Below, piece by piece: positions 27,862 through 41,079 of a DNA stretch of 64,000 nucleotides. The notes beneath the pieces were generated by a model, which worked only from the letters and a program-made list of their open reading frames with translations, was not told where the DNA came from and made no database searches. This DNA is from Lactifluus volemus. Lineage: Eukaryota > Basidiomycota > Agaricomycetes > Russulales > Russulaceae. A program made the position numbers and the translations under genes. The stretch's first letter is position 1. Every line of letters begins with the position of its first letter. Where the stretch lies: positions 1,240,001 through 1,304,000 of the forward strand of contig WTXI01000002.1 of assembly GCA_022376515.1 (NCBI GenBank). Reading direction: 5' to 3'.

Positions 27862-28542
27862 ATGTGTACGCGTATGTATTCAATGTTATTCGTTTACGAT
27901 CAGTGTTGTACGGCGGCACCGTTGTTTTATATTGTGATCATAATCGCTCTACTTACCTGTACGTCGGCTCCAAGCATGGGTGCTTCTCACAATCTTTTCA
28001 TGATGTGATGGATTTCCCCCCGGGGTTGAGTAGTCATGGCATCTTTGTACACGCCGCTCTGCAAGCATCCTTGTGCATCCTCGACCATCTATGTGAAGCG
28101 TAACCCACGGTGGCAACCCACCCTCAATCTATGATACACACGGCACTATGGACATTTCCAGAAATTAAGATACAAAAAGATTTATTCGCCGCAAATCGTG
28201 ATGACGACCAAGGGAAGAAGCCCAAACAACGACATCTCTGATATTGGAACGATGCGCTCAGGTTGCTCCTTTCCCTGGCTGGGGTTCGCGGGGATGAAGG
28301 AGCCGCCCAAGCCAGTCATCCACTTTGCCTATTTGTCCAAATCTACCAAAAGTGCAACTTTGTACCATAGCAACGTACAAGGTATGTCCCTGTGCACGCT
28401 GCTCATAAAACCTGATTGGCCCTGACTTGCGCGTCTGACTCCGGTTGAAAAACTTTTCCGACCCCGAGCCCGTCTTGCCCATCTTGCCCATGGCGGTGTC
28501 TGTCCTCCATAACCTATCCTGACAAACATATACTGTATATAG
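27862..28542. other. Gap with a possible upstream exon
   Basis: Mostly noncoding. A plus-strand frame from 28198 runs to a donor at 28382 (gtatgt), but its phase does not fit the exon at 28543, so I do not call it. Confidence 0.4.
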
Positions 28543-28701
28543 GCCTTGTTTATTGATGGAACATTCCTAAAAGCGGCAAAAGACTCCCACGAATACCGGC
28601 AGCGGATGCGAGATCGCGAGACATTCGAGGTCATGTGGGATCTACTGACGGACGACATGGCGATGCGTGCAGATAACATTCTCCTAGTTTACTGTAACTA
28701 G
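28543..28701 (+). CDS. Possible terminal exon of an unknown gene
   Basis: After an acceptor (tatatag) at 28536-28542 an open frame of 52 codons reads ALFIDGTFLKAAKDSHEYRQ, then a charged, helix-like stretch RMRDRETFEVMWDLLTDDM, and ends NILLVYCN before a stop. Residue use looks like protein rather than noise, and the opposite strand shows nothing better. I do not recognise a family. The upstream exon is not resolved; a frame just before 28381 would read LPKVQLCTIATYK in the fitting phase. Confidence 0.3.
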   Translation, partial: ALFIDGTFLKAAKDSHEYRQRMRDRETFEVMWDLLTDDMAMRADNILLVYCN

Positions 28702-29118
28702 TAGGCGATCTCGTTAGTTTGTTTTTCGTACGCGAGTTCTCTTATCAAATGGCTACTCATTTATCCCTTGCCAATGATAGCCGGGCGTCGTACACACTCG
28801 GATCCGACAAACAGGCAATGCAATCAATATCTTGATCTCGATAATTGGTTCCGATCAGGCCATATACTTTAGTTGATATATGAAGGCTACAGTACTACTG
28901 TACTGTAGTATTGGCAGGACGCTCAGGGAGCCGGGTCCGGCAAAGGTGCTGATGGACCCCCGTGACGGATGTCAGGTGTCCCCGCTATCCTGTGCAAGTC
29001 ACTACCGAGCCTTTTGACGACCTTGGCTCGACGATAGATGGGAAAGTGGTACAGAGGGCGTCAGTTTATTGATGGGCGACAAAGACCTGCCCCGGTGTGA
29101 AATGAACACCGTTGTCTG
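28702..29118. other. Intergenic gap
   Basis: No gene supported. It contains a short near-palindromic stretch, CAGTACTACTGTACTGTAG, at about 28889-28907. Confidence 0.45.
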
Positions 29119-30000
29119 ATGTCAGCAAGCGCGAAGCGCGACTTTGAGCCGGGCCACCTACTCGCACTGCATGGCATCGTTGTATATGCAAATTTCTCGT
29201 ACCGGGCAGCTTTTCACCATACTTCCTTTCGCCATAGCTTAATAGGAACAACACGCCCCTCGTGGAAGACCTTACTAGCGCCATCTAAACCTAGAGCCGC
29301 ATCTTGGTCAGCGCGTCCTCAAAGCAATCCCGTCGCAACTAGAGGGTGCCATCTGCCATAGTAAAATTGACAGGCACAGGTATCGCCGGCGCCGGTTTGG
29401 GACTGTCGCTCTATACGAACCTTCAAAAACTGAATTGCGAGTGTATGTCCCAATCATTCCACACCCTAACAACGAATACCTCTTTTTGTTGAGAGTACTG
29501 GCACAGCCCCTCCGCAGCCGTTCGTCCTCACCGCGTTCAAGATGGACATCGCCGGGACCACCTGACCTGACGGGTCTCCCACCCCCTCCAGAGTCCAGTG
29601 TCAATATCTACGAGCTCACATTTGGGTCCATCTGTGGCGTTTGCGCAGGGGTTTTTGTCAAGAAGGGAGCAAAGGCTCTCGCATTCTTTTCGGCGGGGTA
29701 TTTGTATTGTTGCAGGTGAGCCATTGCCGATGCACATGCCACGGAATGACGTTTTCTAAGGACCCTATGCTCACGCACATCGCCAAATAGTATCTTGGCT
29801 CCACGTCAATAATTCGAATAGACTGGTCAAGGGCTGCTGCTCGCTTCGAGGGGTTGTTCTATACTATGGAAGCGAATGGGACCAGACGCCCACCAACTGT
29901 CTACTCACTGTGCAGATGGCTGGTCGACTTTTTGACTGCTGATTTTCAACCGAGGGCCTCTTTCATAGCGGGATTTGCTCTAGGCCTGAGAATTGGTTAG
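29119..30000 (+). CDS. FUN14-domain protein (apparent frameshifts)
   Basis: Mitochondrial outer-membrane family related to the mitophagy receptor FUNDC1. The domain is clear: VKLTGTGIAGAGLGLSLYT, then VNIYELTFGSICGVCAGVFV, KKGAKALAFF and, after an intron ending at 29790, YLGSTSIIRIDWSRAAARFE, closing with SFIAGFALGLRIG. Two single-base losses are needed: near 29345 (between the Arg/Ser-rich leader VATRG and PSAIVKLTG) and near 29690 (AFF to GGVFVLLQ). The leader (FRHSLIGTTRPSWKTLLAPS) looks like a mitochondrial signal, but the true start is uncertain; 29119 is the first in-frame Met. Typical FUN14 proteins of fungi have two or three helices and this length. Confidence 0.8.
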
Positions 30001-30267
30001 CTCAGTTTGTAGATTGAAATGTATCACGATATTCCGCAAGCTCCTACATATCTTATATGTTTTGGAGGGCCGTATTCAGGTTATGCAAGCAAAGCAAAGC
30101 AAAATATAATAGTACATGTAAAAGAAACCAGAGTATATGAAACATGTGAATGAGTCTATAGCATGTAAAGAACACTATCGTGAATGTGATGCATCACATC
30201 AGAAATCTATTATATATGGCCACCATCACTAGGAATGGGCGCAGAGGCAGAGGCTCCGTGAACCTAC
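30001..30267. other. Convergent 3' region
   Basis: Spacer between the FUN14 gene and the MFS gene. It includes a small AAAGC repeat at about 30088-30102. No gene. Confidence 0.5.
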
Positions 30268-32050
30268 CTAAACCTTTCCTTTCCATTTACGCCATAGTAC
30301 AATGCTTGCACAATAAGATAGAAGGGATGCGAGCGCACACACTGTGAATGTGAGACTCCAGCATGTTGTACCAGTGCAAACTCCACCACCAACACTATTG
30401 TGCGCCGAGACAAATGCGTATAAGTATGAAAAGAGAGGCGTTCCAAAAAATGGGGCGTAGGTTAAAATACCAAAGTTGCGCCCACAATCCCTGTTACCCC
30501 AGATAGAGGATACAATGCTAGGTCTGAGTCAGAGAAAGACTGTGAGCCATATACGGAGAATATAAACAAAGACTATAACATACAGAATGGTGAATGTGAG
30601 ACCATAAGCAGCACCAGTGGCGACACTAAGTGTCCAAAGGTCATCTGGAGTTTGGACAGCTAGTTGTTGATAGACAAATGTGCCTGCAAGGAGAAGGGGC
30701 ACCCAAGACAGAAACGAAACTCTACTGATATGGTATCTTGACGGGCTGTTGCCAGGAATGTTGGAAGTGACAGGAGATATAAAGTCCACAAGAGGGCCAG
30801 AAAGGAGGCGTGAGAGTGTGTTGGAAATGGAAATAAGGCGTACTTGGGTTGCAGTTGCGAGTTCTGTAGAGGAAGAAAGGACTCTAGGAGAGGCAGACTT
30901 TGGCGACAGTGAAAGGACAATAGTCCCTATATTGGAGATAATCATTTCGCACTGCAGACAATTAGTTCGTGACCCGTATGAGACAAAATAGAAAACTCAC
31001 AGAACCAAGTGTGATTAGGGTAAAAAGAGCCAGGAGCCAGAAGTGAGGGTCTCTAAAAAGTTGCAGGATGGTGCCACCTTCATCAAGCGTGGCTTGTACA
31101 TTGGACCGAGAGACCTCATTTATTAGAAGGGGCTGGCTTTCGTCAACCGAACACTCTTCATCAAAACTAGTAGCCAGAGAATCGGGAGCACCCTCTAATA
31201 CTGACGCGACTTGGTGCTGAGATGTGGGGAAATACAAGTTGAAGGCACCGACGAGGTGGATAACGCCGGAAGCCAGGGCCAAGAACGACAAGAAACGGGC
31301 GACGTTTAACCCTGTGTATGGGCTGGTGAAGTACCGGGATGCCAGGAGAGAGAGGAATAAGGGAGACAAGCCAAAGAGCGCCATACTTGTCCCTGATGCG
31401 GCACCCAGATGCTTGGGGAAAGCCCGAGAGGCAGCAAAGAGAGATGAAAAGTAGCTTTTGCATACAGAGGATGAGGATGACATGGTGTATATATTGACAA
31501 TGTGAAGACATACGAGGAGGCGGCCCCCAATCCGGTCAGGAAGAAGCACGCCGCGAGCACTCTGAACGACGTCTTGGATGGTGCTACAATGTCATCCGGT
31601 GTCTTGCGATCTCGAAAGCGAAGATACCAAAACCGGTAGAAAAGAGGAAGGAGGCAATCAAGGAACATGCCCAAGGACCATAATGATCGATAACCTTGCC
31701 AATCAAAGCGGCGAACGGATACTGGCCCATCATGCCACTGTGACTATTCAGAAAGAAAGCGCGCAAGAGTAGCTTAAAATCTCACAGGAGTACGATTGTT
31801 GTTAATTGCGGTTGCGTGAGCTTAAGGTTAAGAGCAAGTGAGGGAGCGAGGAGGGGAAAAGTGAAGACTCCGCCAGCGAAGAGTCTGCAGTGAAAAATCA
31901 GCTACGATGTTCGGTGAGAAAGAGACCGCAAGTAGAGAGAGACATACGCATTTGCGGCGATTGATAAACAGGTGAAGAGTAATCTGATATTGTCAAGAGT
32001 GGCATCGGATGGGCCACAAGTCTGACGCCTCCGAGTCCCGGACTCTGGAG
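30268..32050 (-). CDS. MFS transporter, MCH1/nodulin-like type
   Basis: Twelve-helix carrier. Early helices read IRLLFTCLSIAANA, LFAGGVFTFPLLAPSLALNL (intron between) and GMMGQYPFAALIGKVIDHYG, then ACSLIASFLFSTGFGIFAFE. The middle contains RVLAACFFLTGLGAASSYVF, FPKHLGAASGTSMALFGLSP and a large acidic loop with SVDESQPLLINE. The second half has LFRDPHFWLLALFTLITLGS, TLSRLLSGPLVDFISPVTS and a C-terminal helix ending LWRKWKGKV. One single-base loss near 31605 separates FAFEIA from KTPDDIVAPSKTSF. Pattern and loop resemble fungal MCH1, a monocarboxylate-permease homologue that does not carry monocarboxylates in yeast; the substrate is unknown. The 5' end (near 32050) is approximate because no good ATG is visible in frame. 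Confidence 0.8.
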
Positions 32051-32144
32051 TCACGAATAGCGCGACTAACTAAGCACGTGAGGAACGCGTGTATTTCCGC
32101 GCGCACGCACGCACGCGTTCACACAATTCTCTATTGCTCTCATC

Positions 32145-33218
32145 ATGCGAACTTATTCTAGCTCTCGCTCTTCTCGCGTACCCACACGTTCATCATCTCC
32201 CCAACCCTCCAAAAAGCGTCCCCTCTCCGAACGTCTATCATTCCACAACACACCACAACCTCTCAAACGCGCTCGCACCGTCGCCTCTACTTCCACTTCT
32301 CTCTCTAAACACAACCACCAAAGCACAAATACAAGAGCAAGGAGGATCGCCACCACCAAGAGTCTCACTCACTCCATTTCACCATCGATACTTCCATCCT
32401 GCGCACATGTCCTCTCTGCGACCTCACGTACACCAAGGGTGCCCCCGAGGATGAGGCCTTGCATAATTCTCATTGTGCGAGAGTCCAGAAGGGTATGCAG
32501 TGGCGCCGCGATGAAGAAAGAGCAGCCGCAGAGGCCCAGGTCTGTGAGGTGCCACTGGTGTGAAGCTCAAGGATGGCAAGTCGGGCAGAATATTATCTAT
32601 CAACGCCGATGCTGGCGGAAAGATAGGCTCAAAGGTATGATTCAATGAACCGCGTTTAAAGATGGGCATCTGATAAATACCGGGCGATCGCCTCATAAAG
32701 TGGCCACGCTTCTACAGACTATAAGCTTGCATCTTTCCTCGCCTCCAATCACTCGTGATGTACTCCACGTATCCAAGGCTTATCTTTTCCTCCTTCCCTC
32801 TGAGAGATCACTTTCCTGCGAAACGATAGCGGGTTGTGTGGTTGCCAGCCACATCTCCACCGCTATGGCCATCGCCTCTCCGGCAGAGGTCCGAGGGTCC
32901 CTCGCAGACACAGTTTCAAAAGCCAAACCCATACCACCTCCCACAGCGCGCCTGGTCTCTGTTGACCCTAGTTCTAGCCTATTTTGTAAACCAGAGCCAC
33001 TGTCAACACCGATGGGCATCCCGCGTCTGTTTGTGCCCTCTGCGTACCAACGGCGTGGCATTGCTATCCGCCTGTTGGATGCTGCAGCCACAACTTTTGT
33101 ACATGGTTGTCCTTTGAATCCCCGTCGTGGTGAAGTCGCGTTTACTCAGCCTACTGCCTCGGGTAAGGCACTAATGGAGAAGTGGGGGGGTGGCGGTGTT
33201 CGAATATATCAAGAGTAG
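32145..33218 (+). CDS. ECO1: Sister-chromatid cohesion acetyltransferase ECO1
   Basis: N-acetyltransferase that acetylates the cohesin subunit SMC3 in S phase. The N-terminus is basic and Ser-rich with a PCNA-type motif not obvious. The zinc finger is CPLCDLTYTKGAPEDEALHN with a following SHCARVQKGMQWR. After a frame change comes ATGVKLKDGKSGRILSINAD; an intron (gtatga to aaag) leads to ATLLQTISLHLSSPPIT and KAYLFLLPS. The catalytic part is GIPRLFVPSAYQRRGIAIRL, LLDAAATTFVHGCPLNPRRG and EVAFTQPTASGKALMEKWG. Two single-base losses are required, near 32330 and at 32550. Essential in yeast, so an artefact is more likely than loss. Confidence 0.9.
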
Positions 33219-33507
33219 AAGTATATATCATCTATCATTGTATCTCTTCCACCATTCTGTTCTCTGGTAGTTGCGCTTGGCCGCTTGGCCACCAACCGGT
33301 AATTGTAAGGGGTGCACGTTTGCGTAATATTTTATTGATCACTGATAGATACCTAATACATTGGCCTAAATTGACAGTTGCAGACAACGATCCCATCCGC
33401 AATCGAAACTGATAGAGGAAAAGAATCTGCACGAGTCAGAAATTGGCGACCGACGACTATAGTGGTTCGATTTCTCTTAGTTCATGTTGATACATTCATG
33501 TTCCAAT
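33219..33507. other. Convergent 3' region of ECO1 and GLT1
   Basis: Short noncoding spacer; no gene. Confidence 0.5.
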
Positions 33508-36500
33508 TTATGCTGCGACGGTTATTTCAGCCGGGCCTCCGTTGAGAATAGGGCCTCCATTGGGAACCTTGCTTGGGGGTGGGACGAAGTGCTGCAAATA
33601 AAGAAAAGTTCAGGCCCTTGTTCACTCTGCGAGAAAGAGTGCATACCCTTGTCTTGATGCCTCCGGCGGCAGGAAGTCGGGTGTTGTTCATGAGCCACAT
33701 GTCAACCTCAGCTGCAGCAGCACGTCCCTCGCTGTGCGGGTATCAACACAATCAGACTAGGTTCTCGCAGAGTTGGTCACTCGGTGCTCACTTTATGCCC
33801 CAGACAATCAGTGACTGGCCACGGCGACAATCTCCCGCTGCAAAGACTCCCTCGACATTAGTCAAGTATTTCTTGTTGGGTGTCTTAATGTTCGAGCGTG
33901 CATCTTGGCTCACTCCAAGTGCCTTAATCGCCTCTGGATGCGGACCCAGGAAGCCAAGGGCAAGGAACACAAGCTGTGCAGGGAAATATTTCTCTGAGCC
34001 GGGTGCTTCTTCCATCTTCCAACGACCGCTACTGTCCTTTGTCCATTCAACGCGCACTACAAGAATGACTACGTAAACCCGAGGGTGAAGGGGACTCATA
34101 GCGAGTGCTCACCTGTTCTAAGACCTTTTAATTGACCTTCATCGTCAACATCAAACTCTTTGGTCGAAATACTATATTCGCGAGGGTCTGTGGGCAACGT
34201 GCATCAGTAATGATCGAGCGCGCGTGTAGATAAGCTAACCATTGCCGAAGTGTGCAGCAACTTCGGTGTGTCCGTAATCTGTGCGGAAAATGCTGTTTGG
34301 GGATCAGCTTTTACAGTGACTAAAGCAGAAAACATCCAGACACACCGAGGCCATTGGGGCCAGGGGTTGTCGCGGCCACGCGACGCGGGCGGTTGAGGAA
34401 GTAGCTCGAAGTTTGTCACCGACTTCGCGCCATGCCGCATTGCCGTGCCTATACAGTCATTTCCCGTATCACCACCCCCAATGACGATAACATCCTTGCC
34501 CTTCGCGTTAATATATCGTCCATCTTGGAGATCCGAGTCCAAAAATGATGTAGTGTTCAGCTAACAATTACGAGTGATCTCTGTCAATGCCGCAAGATGA
34601 GTAAAGGCGAGTCTAACTGACTTGTAAATATTCCATCGCAAAGTGGATGCCACCTGCATCACGGCCCGGTATTTTCAAATCCCGGGGCCAGGTCGCACCG
34701 GTACATAAAACCACCGCGTCGTTCTTGGCACGAATTTCATGAATGTCGGTATCGACGCCAACGTGTGCGTCCGGCACAAAGTCCTGGAAGAGGTAAGTTT
34801 TGATGTGCCCCAAAACACGGAGTGCACGAGTCTTACCACACCCTCCTCGGCCATCAGGTCTAGGCGGCGTTGCACGATGGACTTCTCAAGTTTCATGCTA
34901 GATGTGGGAGATTTTGAGTATTCAAACCCCTCTTTGACACAACAACACTTACTTGGGAATGCCGTACATCAGCAGCCCACCCATGCGATTGTTACGATCA
35001 TAGACTGTGACCTTGTGACCTGCCTTATTCAATTGATCCGCACACGCAAGACCTGCTGGACCAGAACCGATAATGGCAACCCTTTTCCCTGTGCTGAAAG
35101 TCGGCGGATTAGGAGTTATCCAGCCCATTTCGAAGCCCTACATAAATGAAATTAGGGAAGTAGGTCACGCAGAAGAGACACAATAGTGACCTTGTCGATG
35201 ATTGCACATTCAATAGACTTGATGCCGACAGGCTGCTCATTGATTCCTAGCACACAAGCACCCTCACAAGGTGCAGGACACACCCTACCCGTAAACTCGG
35301 GGAAGTTATTTGTCAACAACAGGCGATTCAAAGCATCCTGCCACTGGCCCTTGAAGACGAGGTCATTCCACTTTGGAATGACATTTGAAATGGGGCATCC
35401 CGTATCGGACTGACAGAACGGTACGCCGCAGTCCATGCAGCGCGCCGATTGATACTTCAGTTCGCTTTCCGTCAGCCGACTTGAGATCTCCTTCCAGTCC
35501 TTCGTACGTTTTCGAGGGGGCCTATATGTTTCTCCTAGACGTGTATATTTCATAAATCCACGCATCTTGTCCAACTTGTTCATGCGCTGTTTCGTTGAGG
35601 CTTCATCAGTCATCGAATCTTCAAGATCGATGACCGATGGTTCGTGGCGCTTGAAGGGCATGATCTGTGCAACTGGCTCTTTGGGAGTGAGGATACCTTC
35701 GAGGTCTTGTGATGCGAGATCAACCTGGCTGGCAGTCCTTGACGGAACGAGATCTATAGCGCTCTGACGTAACTTGTCCTCCTTGGCTTTCACTGCTTGC
35801 TCCTCCAACACGCGCTTATAGTCGTATGGCATTACGCGGACAAAGTGAGGCAGGAGGTGATGGAAGTCACGTAAAACTCGATCGGCAACTTCGGATCCTG
35901 TAAAATGACGATGATCCTCGATGAGGCTACGGAGTTGGGCAATTTCGCGTGGCTCTGTAACCTTCCCAAGCTCGACCATTTCCATGTTGACCTTTGAGGC
36001 GAATGTATGAGCGGTATCCAAGACGTACGCGATACCGCCACTCATTCCTGCAGCGAAGTTGCGTCCAGTGGTGCCAAGTACGACGACTCTACCACCTGTC
36101 ATGTACTCGCAGCCGTGATCACCAGTACCCTCGACGACGGCATTAGCGCCAGAATTCCGAACAGCGAACCGCTCTGCAGCGATACCACTGATGAACGCTT
36201 CACCTGAAGTGGCGCCGTAAAGACAGACATTGCCAATGATGACATTCTCTTCCGCCTTGAACTGGGCCGTACGGGGAGGATAAACGATAAGGCGGCCACC
36301 AGAAAGTCCCTTGCCGACGTAATCATTAGAATCGCCTTCAAGTTCGATTGTTATACCTGGGGCAAGGAACGCCCCACAAGATTGCCCTGCTGATCCTTTC
36401 ACGCAGATATGAATGGTATCCCTTGGCAGACCTTCTTCGCCGTAAAGCTTCGACACGCGGTAGGAAAGAGTGGTTCCAAGGGCGCGATCAGTGTTAACCA

Positions 36501-39500
36501 CGGGACATTCGATGCGAACGGGAAGTCCTTTCGTGAGCGCAGGTTCCGATTCATCTATGAACTTGTTGTCGAGGCGAATATAAAGTTTGTGATCTTGCTG
36601 CCGAACGCGAAAAGTCGCCACGCCGGGACGCATCTGCCATGCAGGTTTCAAGATAGCCGATAGATCGAGATACCTTGTCTTCGGAGTGCGAAGGCTTTCA
36701 TCAACCTTAAGAAAATCAGACCGCCCAACCATCTCATTGATGGTTCGGAAACCAAGCTTCGCCATGTATCCGCGAAGCTCTTCGGCAAGGTAGTAAAAGA
36801 AGTTGATGACATGCTCCGGCTGACCGTAAAACTTTGCGCGCAATTGTGGATCCTGGGTAGCAATGCCAACTGGGCAGGTGTTGACTAGATTCGCACGGTT
36901 GTCAGAGCAGTCTAGAACCAGTGAGATAGGGCGGATCGGACTTACGGTGACACTTCCTCATCATAATGCATCCCATAGCAATCAACGGCGCAGTCGCAAA
37001 TCCCCATTCTTCAGCTCCAAGAAGACAGCGATCGCAATATCGCGACCAGTTCGTATTTGCCCGTCAGTTTGCACGACCACACGGCCACGAAGGTCATTCA
37101 AAACGAGTGTCTGATGGGTTTCAGCTAGACCAAGTTCCCAAGGAAGCCCTGCGTTTTTAATGCCAGTCCAACGTGACGCGCCCGTTCCTCCATCGTGTCC
37201 TGAAATAAGGATGTGGTCTGCCTTTGCCTTTGCAACACCGCTGGCGACGATGCCCACGCCAACTTCGGACACCAGCTTCACAGAAACACGACCGCGTGGA
37301 TTGGAGCATTTCAGATCGTAGATGAGCTGTTTAAGGTCCTCGATGGAGTAGATGTCATGGTGAGGCGGAGGGGAGATGAGGCCAACGCCGGCGGTAGAAT
37401 GACGTGTGCGGGCGATAGAGCCAGATACTTTATGACCGGGAAGTTCGCCACCTTCTCCGGGTTTCGCGCCTTGGGCCATTTTTATCTGCAGTTCATCCGC
37501 ATCCGCGAGAAAGTTCGAGGTGACTCCAAAGCGTCCAGAAGCCACCTGTTTGATAGCAGAGCGCATGGTGTCGCCGTTATTCAATATGAGGGATCGCTCA
37601 GCATCCTCACCCCCTTCACCGGTATTCGACTTGCCACCAAGTCGATTCATGGCAATTGCGAGAGTCGAATGGGCTTCCATTGAGATTGAGCCGTAAGACA
37701 TGGCTCCTGTGACGAAACGACGAACGATCTCATTCCAAGGCTCCACTTGGTCAATAGGAATGGGCGTTGCGTTTTCATAGCAGAAGTCGAGCAAGCCTCG
37801 GAGGTGAATGCTCTTTGCTTGATTGTCCGCGTTACGTGCATAAGCGTCGTACGCCTTCTGATTTTTCTCGTGTACGGCATCTTGAAGATTGGCGATGCCC
37901 TCCGGGTCGTTGATGTGTGGCTCCCCGCCGTCGCGCCAGTGGTACTCGCCAGACTCTGGCATCCCGGGAGGGATAAAGGTCTCACGAGATGGCCAGCCAC
38001 GCTCGTGGAGTTCGAACGCATCCATAGCAAGGAGATCAAAGGTCGCTCCCTGGACACGACTAACCGTGCCGATGAAGCACCGATCAATAACTTCGCTGTG
38101 CAACCCCAGAGCTTCGAAGATTTGGGCCCCCTTGTACGACTGGAGGGTGCTGATACCCATCTTCGACATGACCTTGAGAATGCCGTTGTCCAGCGACGAT
38201 CGGTACTGCTCCATAAGCTCGTTCAGAGTCATGTCATTCTTCACCCTAATCATGTGAAAGGTCAGGAACCTGGTGAATTAAGCATTGATTCGGAAAACAA
38301 TCTCACAAATCTTCGCGAGAAACCTTGTGTATAACTTCCATCATAAGCCATGGACAAATAGCATCCGCACCGTATCCGACGAGGACACAGATGTGATGTA
38401 CCTCCCTGGCTTCTGCCGTGTCAACCATAAGGGCAACCTTTGCGCGCTTCTTTTGAAGAACGAGGTGATGATGTACCCCTCCACAAGCAATGAGAGCGGA
38501 GAGGGGAACACGTGTAGGGGAGGTCGCTCGATCAGAAAGGATGATGGCTTTCATTCCATCTTCGATAGCTTGTGTAGCCTCGTTGCACACCCGGTCGAGC
38601 GCCTTCTTATATCCGGGAAGACCTTCATCTTTTGGGAAAGTGATGTCGATAGTACGAGAAGGCCAGGCAGAATATGCGGATTTGAGGCTTTTCATGGCGT
38701 TCATCTCTTCAATCGAGAGTACTGGAGAGGGTAGAAAGATACGATGACACTGTTCTGGCTTCATTTCTAGGAGATTTCCCTCAGGCCCGACATAGGTTTC
38801 CAGGGACATCACGATACTCTCTCGGATTGGATCAATAGGAGGGTTTGTGACCTGTGCAAATAATTGACGGAAATAGTCATAAATGATGCGAGGTTGAGTG
38901 GCCATGGCTGCAAGAGGTGCATCGTTTCCCATGGAGCCGAGCGCTTCCTTTCCAGTGGCGATCATGGGAAGCATAAGAAGGTTCAGCTGTTCGACAGTAA
39001 AGCCGAAAGCTACAAGCCGGGGATCGGCGCTCAGCGGTGCATCGTCAACAATCGCATCAACCGACTGGGTGCGCATGACACGTTTGACGATCATTGGAAC
39101 GCGAAGCACATTAGTCTCAATCCAGGAGGCGAAGTTCTGTTTCCGCGCAGTAGTCATCTTCAGCTCTTTGTCATCGACAATGCGGCCTTCGACAGTGTCG
39201 ACCAAAAGCATCCTTCCCGGTTTCAGGCGACCCTTCGAGACTACCTTTTCTGGGGGTACGAACAAAACTCCAACTTCGGAGGCGCAGATCATGATATCTT
39301 CGTTCGTGACGACAAATCGACATGGGCGCAGACCATTACGGTCAAGGTTGGCCCCGCAATAACGACCGTCCGAGAAGGCGAACAGTGCTGGCCCATCCCA
39401 GGGCTCTTGAAGGCAAGCTGCCCATGTATAAAACGCTCGCTTCTCCGGCTCCATGCTGTCGTTGCCTTGCCATGCTTCGGGGACAAGCATCATTACGGCC

Positions 39501-40719
39501 TCGGGAAGGGTGACGACGCCATTGACAACAAGTAACTCCAGAACGTTATCAAAAGCCGCGGAGTCCGAACCTCCCGCCTCGACGATTGGATAAAGATGGT
39601 CAAGTTGATCTCCAAATAGAGTAGACTGTAAGACGCCTTCTCTGGCGCACATCCAATTCTTGTTGCCGCGGACGGTGTTTATCTCGCCTGGGAATAACCG
39701 GATCGGCCAACGCATTCCTTTCCTGGAATCCAAGACAAACTTCGCTTACCGTTGTGAGCTGCCCATCTCATGGGCTGAGCACGGTCCCAGCTAGGGAATG
39801 TGTTGGTCGAGAATCGCGAGTGTACCAACGCGAAATGGGAGCAGTACAAGAAGTGGTTGAGGTCATGATAATAATTGTACACTTGGACAGGGGCCAGCTG
39901 TCCCTTGTAGACAATGTTCTTGGATGACAAGGAACAGACGTAAAAAGACTTTGCGAGGGTACTTTATACGGGCAAGTCCGATATGTTGAGCTCGGGCGAT
40001 GCATAGAGATAGAAAATCACAAACATGCTATGCGTGGTGCGTTTGCGGAGGACATAGAGCTGCCTCTCGAAGTGCTTCTCGTCAAAACGGCCTCGTTGAT
40101 CGACAGTGCCGTCTCCATAGTGAGAATGGAGAACAACAAAGGGCTGATAAACGACAGGTTCGGTACTGCTGGCGGCAGGTCCGAGGATGGTGCCATCGGT
40201 AGGTACCTCACGCCAACCAAGGACCCTGAGGCCGAGGTCATCGGCGATTTTGGTAAAGATAGACTGGTACTTTTGCAGCAATACAGGATCTCCGGCTTTG
40301 AAAAAGACGTTGCCGACGGCATACTCGCCAGGCTCTGGCAGGATGGAACCAATGTCTCTCTCTGCCTCACGCTTAAAGAACGCATGGGGGATACCGGTCA
40401 TCACACCAGCGCCATCGCCATCGCGACTATCAGCGCCAGTGGCTCCCCGATGGGTCATGGCGCAGAGTAGCTGCCTGGCATCTGAGACAATCTTGTGATC
40501 CTGTTTACCTTTGATTTGGCAAATGAAGCCGACACCACAGGAATCTTTCTCGAGTTGATTCATATAAAGGCCCTGGTTGGCTGGCATCGCGCCAGCCCAT
40601 GAAGCGGGGTCGCGTGGTACGGCATGAAAGCTGTCGATCGAAGACTGGGATGGAAACTCCTCAATGAGGGGAATGGAAGGATCAGGAAGGATATCGAAAG
40701 GAGGGGGATAATGGGACAT
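33508..40719 (-). CDS. GLT1: Glutamate synthase (NADH-dependent GOGAT)
   Basis: Very large single-chain enzyme (about 2,100 residues) making two glutamates from glutamine and 2-oxoglutarate. The propeptide ends before the N-terminal nucleophile Cys in [14 protein letters not shown]. The glutaminase domain has [17 protein letters not shown]; the FMN domain has [20 protein letters not shown] and [18 protein letters not shown]. The 3Fe-4S cysteines are split by an intron (CIMMRKCH and [12 protein letters not shown]). The beta-like part carries [33 protein letters not shown], the FAD site [20 protein letters not shown] and [18 protein letters not shown]-terminus [10 protein letters not shown]. 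One single-base loss at 37020 separates VF from [14 protein letters not shown]8 lies just upstream on the same strand. Confidence 0.96.
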
Positions 40720-40982
40720 AGAAGAGTGGTGAGCACTCAGTACTGACTCTGGGAGCGAGCGAAAGGGGGCCGTTGCCGACGAAAAAAACTTTCACACCGA
40801 AAAGAATTGAGAGCGCGAGGTATTTGACGTGTTCCCGGAACGGAAGCAGCGCATGTCCAGTTCCTTCCGTTATCGTTATCTTTTCCATTCCCCCCGAATC
40901 TAGCCGCGAAAATCGGCCGAACCGCCCCTTTGTACCGGTCAAAATTTTTTCAAATATCTCCTTCATAAGACCTAGTCCCATT

Positions 40983-40989
40983 TGAGTCA
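40983..40989. promoter_or_regulatory. Gcn4/CPC1-type site upstream of GLT1
   Basis: TGAGTCA (TGACTCA on the coding strand) lies about 265 bases upstream of the GLT1 start, in the 361-base spacer shared with the 3' end of LST8. GLT1 is a Gcn4 target in yeast, so general amino-acid control is plausible. A single 7-base match may be chance. Confidence 0.4.
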
Positions 40990-41079
40990 TATATGCTAGG
41001 GACCCGCGTCCACACACTACAAACGCCACGGACAACACTGATAACGACCTGTTACGTTGCTCTCTCAACTTCCTTCTCC

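Noticed and set aside
33573..34076. Long plus-strand open frames over GLT1 (also at 37213, 37747, 38864, 39999)
   Set aside because: They are mirror frames of the large minus-strand glutamate synthase exons and have no features of their own.
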